A stretch of DNA of 64,000 nucleotides from Agriterribacter humi (GCF_009192765.1 NZ_VOHQ01000001.1:310001-374000), one strand, 5' to 3'. Counted from the stretch's first letter, positions 7,368 to 17,042 are shown. The notes: a model not told the origin generated them from the sequence alone. Program-made: numbers and translations.

Positions 7368-9005
7368 ATGACAAAAAAAAGAGTTCCGGAAAAGCAAATG
7401 CTTCATTCTGAAAAAAAATCAGTGCAGATACTTACAAAACAGGCTTCCAAACAATCTCTTGTTCCTGCCTCAAAAACATCTAAAAAAGAACCAGGAACAA
7501 CCAATAAAAAACATAAAGCAATTAATAAAAAATCAAATAAAAGAAATGAAGAATTGAAAGAAGCATGGGATTATCCAAAATTGATCATAGAAAGTTTGAA
7601 TGACCCAATGCTGATAATGACAGCCGGTTTAAAAATAAAAAATGCCAATAAAAGTTTTTACGAGACATTCAAATTAGTTCCCGGCAAAACAGAAGGCTTA
7701 TACCTGCATGAATTATGTGACGGGCAGTGGGATATGCCCGAACTACGCCAGAAATTAAAATTATTGCAAACCAAAAATATTCGTTTTAATGAGTTGGAGA
7801 TTACCCAAAATTTCAGTGGTGTGGGACGTAAGACCCTGCTGATGAATGGATTTAAATTCATACTTAAAAATGTGCGGGATTCCATGATTATCCTTGCTGC
7901 GCAGGATCTTACTTTGCGCAGGGAAATGGAAGAAAAATTAATTGAAAATGAAGAACGTTTCAGGCTGCTGGTGCAAAATTCCTCAGATATCATTACTGTT
8001 TTTGCCGAGGATGGCACCGTTTTGTATGAAAGCCCGGCAATAGAGGCGGTATTGGGTTATAAACCAGATGAGCGGGTGGGACGAAATATTAAATTGGATA
8101 TGATTGTACACCCGGACGACAGGGAACATAAACTGGGCTTATTAAAAAAGGCATCTTCTAACCCGGACGAAAATGTATGCGGTGAGTTCCGCCTCCGGCA
8201 TAAAAATGGCAGCTACCGCACTATTGATGCTATTTTCCGAAGTTTTTTGAACAATAATAAGATCAATGGCATTATCGCAAATTACAGGGATATAACAGAA
8301 AGGAAAATACTGGAGAAGCAAAAAGATGATTTTATTGGTGTAGCCAGTCATGAATTAAAAACACCGGTTACCAGCATTAAAGCCTATTCGCAGATACTGG
8401 AGGCATTGTTTAAAAAAAGCGGCGATACAAAATCGGCAGAGTTGGTTGGCAAGATGAACATGCAGGTTGACCGGCTTACCACACTCATTGTAGACCTGCT
8501 GGATTTTAACCGTATTGAAGGCAACCAGCTTAAGTTCAGGGAAGAAAGCTACGACCTTAATGAACTGATTGCAGAATTAACGGAAGAGCTGCAAAGAACC
8601 ACACAGCAGCATACTATTATAACTCAATTAGATCACTCCGTGCTGATGAAAGGCGACCGGTACCGTACAGGACAGGTATTGAGTAACCTGCTTGGTAACG
8701 CCATTAAATACTCCCCCAAAGCCAGTGAGGTGATTGTAAGGACCACAATGGAAAAGAAAAATGTTGTGATATCTGTTCAGGATTTTGGAGTGGGCATCGA
8801 AAAAGAACATTTAAACCTGGTGTTTGAACGCTTTTTCAGGGTGGCAGAACCTGTGATTAATACTTTTTCGGGACTGGGCCTCGGACTGTATATCGCTTCG
8901 GAAATCGTGCGTCGTCAAAATGGTAAAATATGGGTAACCTCTGAAAAGGGAAAAGGTTCGACATTTTATGTCTCCTTATCAATCTCAAAAGATCACCACG
9001 AATAA
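7368..9005 (+). CDS. PAS-domain sensor histidine kinase
   Basis: The product has 545 residues with no membrane segment, so it is probably a cytoplasmic sensor. A basic, lysine-rich N-terminus of about 65 residues is followed by a degenerate PAS-like region (about 68-185) and a clear PAS/PAC unit (about 195-310, RYRTI-type PAC with IANYRDITERK). Then come the H-box SHELKTPVTSI (His near 327), the N-box LLGNAIKYSP, the G1 block DFGVGI and the G2 block GLGLGLYIASE. It should autophosphorylate on His and pass phosphate to a receiver domain. The natural partner appears to be the truncated receiver fragment 47 bp downstream, so its present partner is unknown. Confidence 0.92.
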   Translation: MTKKRVPEKQMLHSEKKSVQILTKQASKQSLVPASKTSKKEPGTTNKKHKAINKKSNKRNEELKEAWDYPKLIIESLNDPMLIMTAGLKIKNANKSFYETFKLVPGKTEGLYLHELCDGQWDMPELRQKLKLLQTKNIRFNELEITQNFSGVGRKTLLMNGFKFILKNVRDSMIILAAQDLTLRREMEEKLIENEERFRLLVQNSSDIITVFAEDGTVLYESPAIEAVLGYKPDERVGRNIKLDMIVHPDDREHKLGLLKKASSNPDENVCGEFRLRHKNGSYRTIDAIFRSFLNNNKINGIIANYRDITERKILEKQKDDFIGVASHELKTPVTSIKAYSQILEALFKKSGDTKSAELVGKMNMQVDRLTTLIVDLLDFNRIEGNQLKFREESYDLNELIAELTEELQRTTQQHTIITQLDHSVLMKGDRYRTGQVLSNLLGNAIKYSPKASEVIVRTTMEKKNVVISVQDFGVGIEKEHLNLVFERFFRVAEPVINTFSGLGLGLYIASEIVRRQNGKIWVTSEKGKGSTFYVSLSISKDHHE

Positions 9006-9051
9006 AAATACCCGCTTTTGAGTAAGCAGTGAGGCGAATTTTACCGGTATA

Positions 9052-9165
9052 TTGTTTGATATAAGCCAAGCCATACATGGCAATAGAATACTGGTTGCTG
9101 ATGACGATCCCGGCATCCAGGATATTTTTAAGATTACCCTGGATTCAGCAGGCTATCACGCAGGA
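9052..9165 (+). pseudogene. N-terminal fragment of a response regulator receiver domain
   Basis: From a TTG at 9052 the frame reads HGNRILVADDDPGIQDIFK and then DSAGYHAG: the beta1 strand, the acidic pocket aspartates and the alpha1 helix of a CheY-like receiver. It then runs directly into the antisense of the catalase 3' end (from 9156), with no phosphoacceptor or beta5 region. The position just after the histidine kinase fits an old kinase-regulator operon. The missing C-terminal part resembles the minus-strand fragment near 5603-5890. Confidence 0.7.
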
Positions 9166-11351
9166 ACCTTCCGTGGTTTTTCCCTTTCCCAGAACCGGTG
9201 CTTTGCAATGGCCGCAATAAAATCTTTAGCGAGGGCCTTAACATCTTTGTTAACCAGTAAACCTTCTTCCTGTATTTTAGGACTGAGTTTTTTACCAAAA
9301 TAAGTGGCTTCCAATACCTGGGTTGCTCCGGCATGGGCAGCTATGGCTTTGCAATGCTTAAAAGCCTGGTTTAAAAAATGAACCGCATCGGGTTCGCCGG
9401 CAAGTGTAGCAACACTATTGGTTCCACCTGGCACATATACCGCATCATACATAACAGAAGCGGCTGTAAGCAGGCTTTGATTAACCCTGATCACGGCTTT
9501 ACTCTCCGCTGTAATAGTGCCCAGTTTAGGGGCGATAATATCCGTCATTGCGCCTTCGGCCAATAATGCTTTTTGCATAACTGTCACAGCGTTTTCGTCT
9601 ACACCGTCAGCGGCGAGTATGGCTATATTTCTGGTGCGTATAGAATCTTTTTTGGTATTTGCCATGCTCAGCGCTTCCGATTTCAACAAACTGCTTTTTA
9701 CTTTCAATGGCTCAAAGTTTTTTTCAACACCATCTGCAGGTATGCTTTTATTAATGGGCTTTTCGGGTTTTAGCACACTCAGTCCCAGGTTATAGGCCAC
9801 ACTTGCGGCTAATCCCTTATCTACTTCGCCTAATATATTCACCATGCGCTGGCGAATGGCTTCTACTTCGCATTTGCCTAATTCAAATGATAAAGCATCA
9901 ATAATATGATTTTTTTCAGGTTCCGACTGGCTGTTATAGAATAAGGTAGCCTGGCTGAAATGATCAAAAAAGCTCCTGCTTCTTTCTCTTACTTTTTTCG
10001 CATCTATTTTTTCTGCGTAGGAAGCAAAACCGCCTTCCGCCATTTTTGCCTGGAAAGGGCAACCACCCCCCAGTGAATTGGGATGATAGCTCACCCTACC
10101 CTTATTGATCTGCTGACGCATATAGCCGTCACGCTGATTATTGTGCACTGTACCAATGGAGCGGTTAATGGGTATTTCATGAAAATTAGGGCCGCCCAAA
10201 CGGATCAGTTGTGTGTCGGTATAAGAAAATAAACGGCCCTGCATTAAAGGATCGTTGGTGAAATCAATACCCGGTACAATATGTCCTACGTGAAAAGCAA
10301 CCTGCTCGGTTTCCGCGAAAAAATTATCGGGATTGCGGTTCAGGGTCATTTTCCCGATCCTTTGCACCGGAACCAATTCTTCGGGTATAATTTTGGTGGC
10401 ATCAAGCAGGTCGAATTCAAATTTATGCTCATCTTTTTCGGGCACAATCTGCACACCCAGTTCCCATTCCGGAAAAGCGCCGTTCTCTATGGCTTCCCAC
10501 AAATCGCGGCGGTGAAAATCGGGATCCTTCCCCGAAATCTGCTGCGCCTCATCCCACGCTACCGAATGAACGCCCAGCAATGGCTTCCAATGGAATTTCA
10601 CAAAGCAGGCCTCGTTTTTTTCATTAACAAAGCGGAAGGTATGTACGCCAAAACCTTCCATCATCCTTAAGCTCCGTGGTATTGCCCTATCGCTCATCAG
10701 CCACATGATCATGTGGGTTGATTCGGGCATTAAAGAAATAAAATCCCAGAATGTATCATGAGCAGAGGCGGCCTGTGGTATTTCATTATGCGGTTCGGGC
10801 TTAACCGCATGAACCAGGTCGGGAAATTTTATAGCATCCTGTATAAAAAAGATAGGCATATTATTACCCACCAGGTCAAAATTACCTTCCTGTGTATAAA
10901 ATTTTACTGCAAATCCTCTAACATCTCTTGCCAGGTCTGTTGAGCCACGAAACCCGGCCACTGTAGAAAACCGAACGAACACAGGCGTTTCCATTGAAGG
11001 ATCATTAAGAAAGCTGGCTTTCGTGTAGGTAGCCATAGATTTATACACTTTAAATACGCCATGCGCCCCACTCCCCCTGGCATGCACAATTCTTTCAGGT
11101 ATCCGCTCATGATCAAAATGGGTGATCTTTTCCCTGAAAATAAAATCTTCCAGCAGGGTAGCGCCCCTGTCGCCAGCCTTCAATGAATTTTGATCATCAT
11201 TGATCTTTAACCCCTGGTTAGTGGTTAAAAACTGGTCGGTGCCGGCTTCTTTGTGCTGCTCCATGCTATCCAACTTTTCATTTGTTATTTCAGTTTTCCG
11301 GTTTGCTGCTTCACTCCCTTTTAACGGAGTCTTTCCTTTTTTTACAGGCAT
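9156..11351 (-). CDS. katE: Large-subunit catalase, HPII/KatE type (clade 2)
   Basis: The product has 731 residues from the ATG at 11351; a TTG two codons earlier is less likely. It is a heme catalase that converts hydrogen peroxide to water and oxygen. A variable N-terminal extension (about 60 residues) precedes the core. Visible are the catalytic His block ERIVHARGSGAHG (near 95), the distal Asn in VGNNMPIFF, and the proximal heme Tyr in RLFSYTDTQ (near 380). The extra C-terminal domain (about 575-731) is the class-I glutamine-amidotransferase-like/DJ-1-like fold of clade 2 enzymes, beginning TRNIAILAADGVDENAV. The length matches the family. Its 3' end abuts a truncated receiver domain on the opposite strand. 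Confidence 0.95.
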   Translation of the reverse strand: MPVKKGKTPLKGSEAANRKTEITNEKLDSMEQHKEAGTDQFLTTNQGLKINDDQNSLKAGDRGATLLEDFIFREKITHFDHERIPERIVHARGSGAHGVFKVYKSMATYTKASFLNDPSMETPVFVRFSTVAGFRGSTDLARDVRGFAVKFYTQEGNFDLVGNNMPIFFIQDAIKFPDLVHAVKPEPHNEIPQAASAHDTFWDFISLMPESTHMIMWLMSDRAIPRSLRMMEGFGVHTFRFVNEKNEACFVKFHWKPLLGVHSVAWDEAQQISGKDPDFHRRDLWEAIENGAFPEWELGVQIVPEKDEHKFEFDLLDATKIIPEELVPVQRIGKMTLNRNPDNFFAETEQVAFHVGHIVPGIDFTNDPLMQGRLFSYTDTQLIRLGGPNFHEIPINRSIGTVHNNQRDGYMRQQINKGRVSYHPNSLGGGCPFQAKMAEGGFASYAEKIDAKKVRERSRSFFDHFSQATLFYNSQSEPEKNHIIDALSFELGKCEVEAIRQRMVNILGEVDKGLAASVAYNLGLSVLKPEKPINKSIPADGVEKNFEPLKVKSSLLKSEALSMANTKKDSIRTRNIAILAADGVDENAVTVMQKALLAEGAMTDIIAPKLGTITAESKAVIRVNQSLLTAASVMYDAVYVPGGTNSVATLAGEPDAVHFLNQAFKHCKAIAAHAGATQVLEATYFGKKLSPKIQEEGLLVNKDVKALAKDFIAAIAKHRFWEREKPRKVPA

Positions 11352-11616
11352 ATACAAAAGTTATAAGTGGATAAAAAATATGAATGCGAAGAAACTTGTC
11401 AGGTAAACAATACATACTATTCCTCAAAACAAAGGCCATGCTTGCATAACAACTAAATCGGACTGGGAAGCAGTTCGCTGTTTAAAAGCAATAAGGTGTT
11501 TAAAGATGCATCAAGCCTGCATTACCCAAACAAGTTTGTTTATTCCGCTATTTAAAAAAATAATTTTTTAACCTGCTGTCTGTTAACCGGCCGGGGGAAA
11601 TATTTCTACAGTGGCT

Positions 11617-13095
11617 TTACGCTTGTTGTTCTTCCGGTATCCACACGGATACGGATCGTCCGTTAACAAAAAATTCTCCTTCCCCGGCATCATTCAGTTT
11701 CACTTTTTCTGATCTTCCGCCACAGCAGTCCATAAAAATTTTATTTGCATGCCGCGCACCCAACAACATGGTTTTCGATCCCTCTCCGGCATTGCTAAGC
11801 AATACGGCGCATCCGCTGCCGCCCTTTTCATCTATGCCTTCTCTTGTCCAGCCAATTGTATTGGGATCATCAAAAAAATCGCGCTGTGTACCATAGGCGA
11901 GGTCCTTGCGTACTTTCATCATGTTTTCCACGGCATCCACCTTATTTAGTTCCACGTATACTTTGTTATTGTCTTTCATCTCTGAATATTTCGCTTCATA
12001 AAGTGCAGGATAAAATACGCAGGGAATGCCCTGCGCTCTTAATAAGATGAGCGCATAAGCCAGCGGCTTGAACCAAAAATCTACTGTGGATTGCAGCGAT
12101 TGCAATGGTTGTGTATCGTGATTATCAACAAAGCTGATAGCCAGTTCAGGTTTTTCTTTTATCAGGGTGTTATCAAAAATCGTTCGCAGATCAAAATTTT
12201 CGCCCTGCATCGAAGCATTATAAAAATTAAAGTGCAGGGGAACATCAAACAATTGGATCATTCCCCTGGTTGCATCTATATATTTTAACAGCGCCTGTAC
12301 ATCGCTTTTCCAGTATTCACCTATACAAAAAAAGCTTTTTTGAAAATGTGTTTTGAGGTATTCAAGCCATTCGGGGAAAAAATCAGGATTTATATGTTTT
12401 ACAGCATCTAATCTGAAACCATCCACTCCTGTAGTTTCTGTATACCAAACGCCCCACTTTTTCAGTTCTTCCCTTACATGAGGGTTGCGAAATTCAATAT
12501 CGTTTCCCATCAGGTAATCGTAGTTGCTGAATTCCTCTTCCATCACATCTTCCCAGTTGCCATTTCCATATTCATTTATGATAAGTTCAATGCTTCCGGT
12601 TTCATTAATACCGGTAAAACTGTGCCAGTCCCATATAAAATCGGAATACTGCTTATTTCTGCCGGGAAAAGTAAAACGGGTATATGCTTCAACATGGCGC
12701 TCTTCACTGATGATTTCTGTTCTGTTTTCCTCATTTACCTTTTTAACGGGGACCTGTTCTTTTTCATCCCCTCCCAGCTTATGATTCAGTACAATATCTG
12801 CCAGTACATTGATTTGGTTTTCATGGAATGCTTTTATACAGGCAAGATATTCTGCTTTAGTGCCATAGCGGGTACGAACCGTTCCTTTTTGATCAAACTC
12901 TCCCAGATCGTACAAGTCATAAACGGCGTACCCCGGTTCTTCAATGCCCTTTGCCGATTTATAAGCCGGAGGAAGCCATACATCTGTAACGCCCAGGGAA
13001 GCAAGCCTGGCAGCTTCTTCTTTGCCATGTTTCCATAAATTGCCTTCGGGAGAATAGTACCAGTGAAAAAACTGGAAAATAGTAGGATTGTTCAT
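11617..13095 (-). CDS. Alpha-amylase, GH13 (cytoplasmic AmyS-like)
   Basis: The product has 492 residues from the ATG at 13095. It has no signal peptide, so a cytoplasmic enzyme that cleaves internal alpha-1,4 bonds of glycogen or maltodextrins is likely. The GH13 conserved regions are present in order: NVLADIVLNHKLGGD (region I), GFRLDAVKHI with the Asp nucleophile (region II), CIGEYW with the Glu acid/base (region III) and ISFVDNHDTQP with the stabilising Asp (region IV). The opening NPTIFQFFHWYYSPEGNLW and the overall length suit the GH13_5 subfamily. It ends a minus-strand pair with the 136-aa hypothetical 18 bp upstream. Confidence 0.92.
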   Translation of the reverse strand: MNNPTIFQFFHWYYSPEGNLWKHGKEEAARLASLGVTDVWLPPAYKSAKGIEEPGYAVYDLYDLGEFDQKGTVRTRYGTKAEYLACIKAFHENQINVLADIVLNHKLGGDEKEQVPVKKVNEENRTEIISEERHVEAYTRFTFPGRNKQYSDFIWDWHSFTGINETGSIELIINEYGNGNWEDVMEEEFSNYDYLMGNDIEFRNPHVREELKKWGVWYTETTGVDGFRLDAVKHINPDFFPEWLEYLKTHFQKSFFCIGEYWKSDVQALLKYIDATRGMIQLFDVPLHFNFYNASMQGENFDLRTIFDNTLIKEKPELAISFVDNHDTQPLQSLQSTVDFWFKPLAYALILLRAQGIPCVFYPALYEAKYSEMKDNNKVYVELNKVDAVENMMKVRKDLAYGTQRDFFDDPNTIGWTREGIDEKGGSGCAVLLSNAGEGSKTMLLGARHANKIFMDCCGGRSEKVKLNDAGEGEFFVNGRSVSVWIPEEQQA

Positions 13096-13113
13096 ATACA
13101 AAATGATCTTTGG

Positions 13114-13524
13114 CTATAAATAAAATTCAAGTTCTTTTCCCGTCATGGAGCGATAGGTGTTTTGAAAAGAATGCAGGGTTGAAAAGAAGTCAACAAACCT
13201 GTCATGCTTTGTAATTTTTACGGATGCTGTATCCGTATAGGCATCTATTCCATCGTATTGCCCGTTTGAAAAATGACAAAATTTTGCATAATATTTTCCC
13301 TTGTTTCTCTGCTCAAATTGAAAACCGCACAATAAAAGTATATCCTCCGTTAATTCTACCGGGATAAGCGCAGGCACAGTTGCTATAAAATCGTTATTGG
13401 TAAAATAATTTACCCCTCGCACCCATTCACCGGATACCTGGCATATTTTAAAAATGACCGGTTCATTGTCCGCATCTATACAACCCACAATATTTCCTTC
13501 CCTGTAATATTTACTTATACCCAT
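13114..13524 (-). CDS. Bacteroidota conserved hypothetical protein, 136 aa
   Basis: The ATG at 13524 is used; a TTG lies two codons earlier. The sequence resembles a recurrent Bacteroidota type with a central LTEDILLLCGF motif and a C-terminal helix of the form LHSFQNTYRSMTGKELEF. Relatives usually read LHQLQNLYFALTGKEL and are scattered in accessory and phage-like contexts. The function is unknown. The first half (about 1-50) looks like a small beta domain. It lies 18 bp upstream of the amylase on the same strand, so they may share a transcript, but a functional link is not evident. Confidence 0.65.
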   Translation of the reverse strand: MGISKYYREGNIVGCIDADNEPVIFKICQVSGEWVRGVNYFTNNDFIATVPALIPVELTEDILLLCGFQFEQRNKGKYYAKFCHFSNGQYDGIDAYTDTASVKITKHDRFVDFFSTLHSFQNTYRSMTGKELEFYL

Positions 13525-13752
13525 AACCAATCCATCACAATTTTTAAGCCGTTGCTCAAAAGCCGGGTGCGATGCCTAAGATATTTTTGCAATCTAACAA
13601 ATATGGGTACGGCTTTTACCGCCGAATGGAATTATTTCCACAGGTTGGGAATGCCTTGGGAATAATAATGCCTGTACTGAAAACCACTGCGTCCGGCGGT
13701 AAATAACGGATGGCACGTTTTTTAATCCTCTTTCTTAAATATATAATTGAAG

Positions 13753-14169
13753 ATGAAAATCATTCACAGTAATACTGATGCTGGTGATGGATGGCAGCAA
13801 CAGGCTATGCAAATGGAAAAAGACGGCGATCTGCAAAAAGCGATCGCTCTTTACCGGCAGTCCATCAAAAATAGCCCTTCCAATGCATTACCCTATAACC
13901 GGCTGCTGATTATTTTCAGAAAAGAAAAAGAATATAAAAAAGAACTGGCTGTTATTAATGCCGGCATTAAAGCATTTCAAAATTTATATTATTCTTCCAA
14001 GCACGCCGGCAACAAAAAAATTACACAACTCAGCAAAGCCATTCTTCGCTCAACCGGGCTTTCCGATAAAAAGGGAAATCCCTTATTTCTCCGCGAACCA
14101 CTTGGCAGATGGAACAGGAGAAGGCAGGTAGTGGAAAAGAAGCTTAAGCAACAAGCTGCACAAGCTTGA
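13753..14169 (+). CDS. TPR-containing small protein
   Basis: The product has 138 residues from the ATG at 13753. One clear tetratricopeptide repeat covers about residues 14-47 (AMQMEKDGDLQKAIALYRQS), with a weaker second repeat to about 80 (RKEKEYKKELAVINAGIKAF). The C-terminal third is highly basic (GRWNRRRQVVEKKLKQQ). There is no signal peptide. TPRs bind protein partners; the partner and role are unknown. It stands alone. Confidence 0.7.
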   Translation: MKIIHSNTDAGDGWQQQAMQMEKDGDLQKAIALYRQSIKNSPSNALPYNRLLIIFRKEKEYKKELAVINAGIKAFQNLYYSSKHAGNKKITQLSKAILRSTGLSDKKGNPLFLREPLGRWNRRRQVVEKKLKQQAAQA

Positions 14170-14212
14170 ATTAAAGATGCAATACAGCGAATATTTTCAT
14201 CCTGTGCTATAT

Positions 14213-14404
14213 TTATAAAAAATCAAATTCATTGGCTTTTAAATAAGCTTCCGGTTGCGGGGGCATCTGTACAATTGGAAAAGGGTTCGTTGAAGGAGGT
14301 TTTGAATTTTTAACATACAACGTTTTCTTCCCGGGATAAAGTCTTACAACTTTGGGAGAAGATAACCTTGGTCCATGGCTTCTTTTTTTTAAGACTTTTT
14401 CCAT
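14213..14404 (-). CDS. Hypothetical protein, 63 aa
   Basis: The start is placed at the ATG at 14404 (MEKVLKKRSHGPRL); the frame continues upstream but less convincingly. The product is short, basic and proline-rich (SPKVVRLYPGKKTLYV, then NPFPIVQMPP). No family, signal peptide or membrane segment is seen. It has no clear partner; a strong minus-strand terminator lies upstream of it, so it must have its own promoter. Confidence 0.4.
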   Translation of the reverse strand: MEKVLKKRSHGPRLSSPKVVRLYPGKKTLYVKNSKPPSTNPFPIVQMPPQPEAYLKANEFDFL

Positions 14405-14469
14405 AATAGGATAATTAAGGTTAATCATAAGCGCATCAAAGCATATGCCATAGCATTTGTTAGAAAAAA

Positions 14470-14501
14470 AATCGTCAGGAATCAATTGATTCCTGACGAT
14501 T
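14470..14501 (-). terminator. Rho-independent terminator after the small lipoprotein gene
   Basis: This is a perfect 32-bp palindrome built from AATCGTCAGGAATCAA and its complement. On the minus strand it is followed directly by a run of T, an ideal intrinsic terminator for the gene that ends at 14580. Confidence 0.85.
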
Positions 14502-14579
14502 GCTATTAAACAGCATAATGCCTGGTTAATTTAACAGGTATGACCGGGTTAGCGATCAGTTTGTATAACGTTTACTATT

Positions 14580-14765
14580 TTATTGATTCGGCTGCTGAAT
14601 ACTGGTATCCTGTTGCATGTTTGTTGTATCAGCATTATTCGTCATAGAATCGTTATTCTCATAGTTATTTTGTAAGCTATCCGAAGACAAATTACTGTTA
14701 TCACCCGCGTTGTTGCATGCGAACATAAAAAGCGCTGCACCAATTATTAATATTAGCTTTTTCAT
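14580..14765 (-). CDS. Small lipoprotein, 61 aa
   Basis: A typical lipoprotein signal (MKKLILIIGAALFMFAC) puts the lipidated Cys at residue 17. The mature part is a low-complexity Asn/Ser/Asp/Gln segment without a fold signature. It is likely anchored in the cell envelope. The strong terminator 80 bp downstream indicates a single-gene transcript. The function is unknown. Confidence 0.75.
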   Translation of the reverse strand: MKKLILIIGAALFMFACNNAGDNSNLSSDSLQNNYENNDSMTNNADTTNMQQDTSIQQPNQ

Positions 14766-14908
14766 AATCCAATTTTTGAGTTTAAAAAATATACATCTCT
14801 ACCAATCAAGAATGTTGCCAGAGCCATAATTAAAAAACATCGTTAGGCTTATATTAGATGTATTTTGTGATAAGTTTTCTCAAAAGCACAAATTGGGCAT
14901 TAAATTCC

Positions 14909-16372
14909 TCAAAACAGCTTCTTTCTTATTTTGTCTTTCAACAGTGAATGCCAGCTAAGCAGACTGCCAATAATAAAATTTTCCTTTATATTACTTCTTA
15001 TACTTGTACGCATAATTTTTACCACGATATCTTTTTGCACTTCGCCTGCTTCTTTTACACGGGGTAATAGCTGAACTGCAATTAAGGCAAGCAGTGCGCC
15101 AATCAGAAACAAAAAATTCCATTCATTGAGCAATAATAAATGAAAGGTTTTGTCGAGCCCCGGTCCTTTCCATTGGCCAATAACATTCAGGTGGCGTGTG
15201 CTGAAATAATCCGCCAGTATTCCACCGGTAAGCGGGGCTAAAAAAGAAAACAGGGAAACGATGATGTTTTTGGCCGATAAATAAACAATGGCGTCCTCTT
15301 TAGGCGCCAGTTTTAAGCCAATATTGATAAGCGCCACATTAATACCTGCCGTGGAAATGCCCATTAAAATATGAATAATAGCAAGTAATATTATATTGGC
15401 ATACAGGTGCGTATAAACACCCGCAAAGCACCACCCTACTATACATATAATGTATAAAGGAGCACCTATACCAATCATGGTTTTATTGCTGTAACGGTCG
15501 GCAAATTTCCCCCATATACGTATGGTTAATATGCTGAATACCTGCCCCAGGATGGTTAAACTAATAATATATGAAAGCGGTAATCCCAGGTTTTTCATCA
15601 TAAAAACCGTAAAAAAAGGAATAGCCATATTTATAGCAAAGACCCAGGCCGAATTAAATACAAGCAGCTTTACAAAATTATTGTTGGTGAGCGGCCTCTT
15701 TAATAATTTAAAAATGTTTTCCTGTGAAAGATGCGAATGTGGTTCAGGCGTTCTGGCAAGCAAAAATACGCCTGCTATGCCTGTAATTCCGCCGGCTATA
15801 TACATGATGCCGTACATATTCAGCTCAAAACGCGGAAAGTAATGCTTTACATAATCAACCGTTAATGCAAGAATAATGCTCAGCGTTACATTTAAAATTT
15901 GTGAATTACGGCCGCGACGGGAAAAAAAAGCGCCTAATTTATTTTCAGGAACAAGGTCTTTCATCCAGGCATTCCAGGTGGGGCCTGAAACAGAGGCGAA
16001 CGTATAATAAAAGAAAAGAAAGAATAATAGCAGGTTTATCAATTTTGCGGAGCCGGCAAAAAGCACAATGCATCCTGTTATAATTAACGGTATACGCGCC
16101 AGTAAGCTGCATACAATACTTATCGCCCTCCGGTTATTAAATTTCCGCACCAGCCAGATGGATGCCAGTTGAAAAACATTGGTAAAAATGGGAAGAGATG
16201 ATAACAAGCCAATCTGAAAATTTGAGGCCCCTGTCAGCAGGGCCAAGGCAATAAGAAAGGTGCCCTGTGTAAATACAATCATCGCTTCTGTCGTCATCCC
16301 TTCAACGATCACCAGATTTAATCCCTTGTTTATTTCTTGTTGGGAAAGTATGATTTTAGGCTTCAGATCCAT
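14909..16372 (-). CDS. MFS transporter
   Basis: The product has 487 residues with about 12 hydrophobic segments and a short cytoplasmic N-terminus (MDLKPKIILSQQEINKG). The first half contains the MFS-like loop VRKFNNRRAIS between helices 2 and 3, and the later half contains IWGKFADRYSNK. Conserved polar positions are too few to assign a substrate. It is an inner-membrane secondary transporter or a putative effluxer. It has no operon partner: the upstream gene is divergent and the downstream gene is 143 bp away. Confidence 0.82.
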   Translation of the reverse strand: MDLKPKIILSQQEINKGLNLVIVEGMTTEAMIVFTQGTFLIALALLTGASNFQIGLLSSLPIFTNVFQLASIWLVRKFNNRRAISIVCSLLARIPLIITGCIVLFAGSAKLINLLLFFLFFYYTFASVSGPTWNAWMKDLVPENKLGAFFSRRGRNSQILNVTLSIILALTVDYVKHYFPRFELNMYGIMYIAGGITGIAGVFLLARTPEPHSHLSQENIFKLLKRPLTNNNFVKLLVFNSAWVFAINMAIPFFTVFMMKNLGLPLSYIISLTILGQVFSILTIRIWGKFADRYSNKTMIGIGAPLYIICIVGWCFAGVYTHLYANIILLAIIHILMGISTAGINVALINIGLKLAPKEDAIVYLSAKNIIVSLFSFLAPLTGGILADYFSTRHLNVIGQWKGPGLDKTFHLLLLNEWNFLFLIGALLALIAVQLLPRVKEAGEVQKDIVVKIMRTSIRSNIKENFIIGSLLSWHSLLKDKIRKKLF

Positions 16373-16583
16373 GCAAAAGTGATAACCGGTAATAGTAATA
16401 AAGCAATGATTATACCATTAAGGTGCCCGGTAATCGCAAAATAGCAGATGATCAGTTCCTTCTGTCAGAAATAAGGTCTACTGTTGTTTGCTGAATAGAA
16501 TTTTGTTAACTGGTCGTTTTTGTTTTCTCAAAATTTTATCAGCAGAAAAAATGATTATAATTTAGCAGTTACAAACCCTGCAG

Positions 16584-16916
16584 ATGCAACCCTTTAATAT
16601 CAGCCTTCCCAGCAAAAAGCTTGGCCACGTTATTAATAAACGTGTTGGAATAAGACGGCCTTTTAAGTTTCTTTTTTTTAAATACAAGAACAAAGAGAGA
16701 ATAATCGCCTATACCGTAATTGTGGAAGGGCTTTCAGACAAAAATGAATTTCTCGTTTTCAAAACAAAAAGAAAAGGGGAATGGCTTAAAGGCGCCCGAA
16801 AAAATGGCGAATCCGTTTCTGCAGAAAGTGAAAGAGACATTTCACGCGCTATAAAAAAGGCGATAGATGAATTTGAGAAGAACCAGGGAGAAAAAGCTTA
16901 CCAGGAATTGTTTTAG
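16584..16916 (+). CDS. Hypothetical protein, 110 aa
   Basis: No family is recognised. The product is basic and soluble, with RRPFKFLFFKYKNKERII (about 23-40), a strand-rich middle and a C-terminal helix (SERDISRAIKKAIDEFEKNQ). There is no signal peptide. It is followed by 200 bp of non-coding DNA with simple TTCAC/TTCACT-type repetitive text before katA. Confidence 0.55.
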   Translation: MQPFNISLPSKKLGHVINKRVGIRRPFKFLFFKYKNKERIIAYTVIVEGLSDKNEFLVFKTKRKGEWLKGARKNGESVSAESERDISRAIKKAIDEFEKNQGEKAYQELF

Positions 16917-17023
16917 CTCTGAACCGTCAGCATTCAGATTCAGCTAAAGCGTACCAACTGATAACTGTGACCATTTACTTTTCACCATTCCCCTTTCACC
17001 CTTCACTATTCACTGATAGAAGT

Positions 17024-17042
17024 TATCTATCTGCAATAGATA
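17024..17042. promoter_or_regulatory. Inverted repeat upstream of catalase (katA)
   Basis: Perfect 7-bp arms TATCTAT and ATAGATA flank CTGCA, 78 bp before the katA start. The location fits an operator for a peroxide-responsive regulator. The CTAT-N5-ATAG arrangement does not match the OxyR spacing, so the regulator is not named. Confidence 0.4.
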
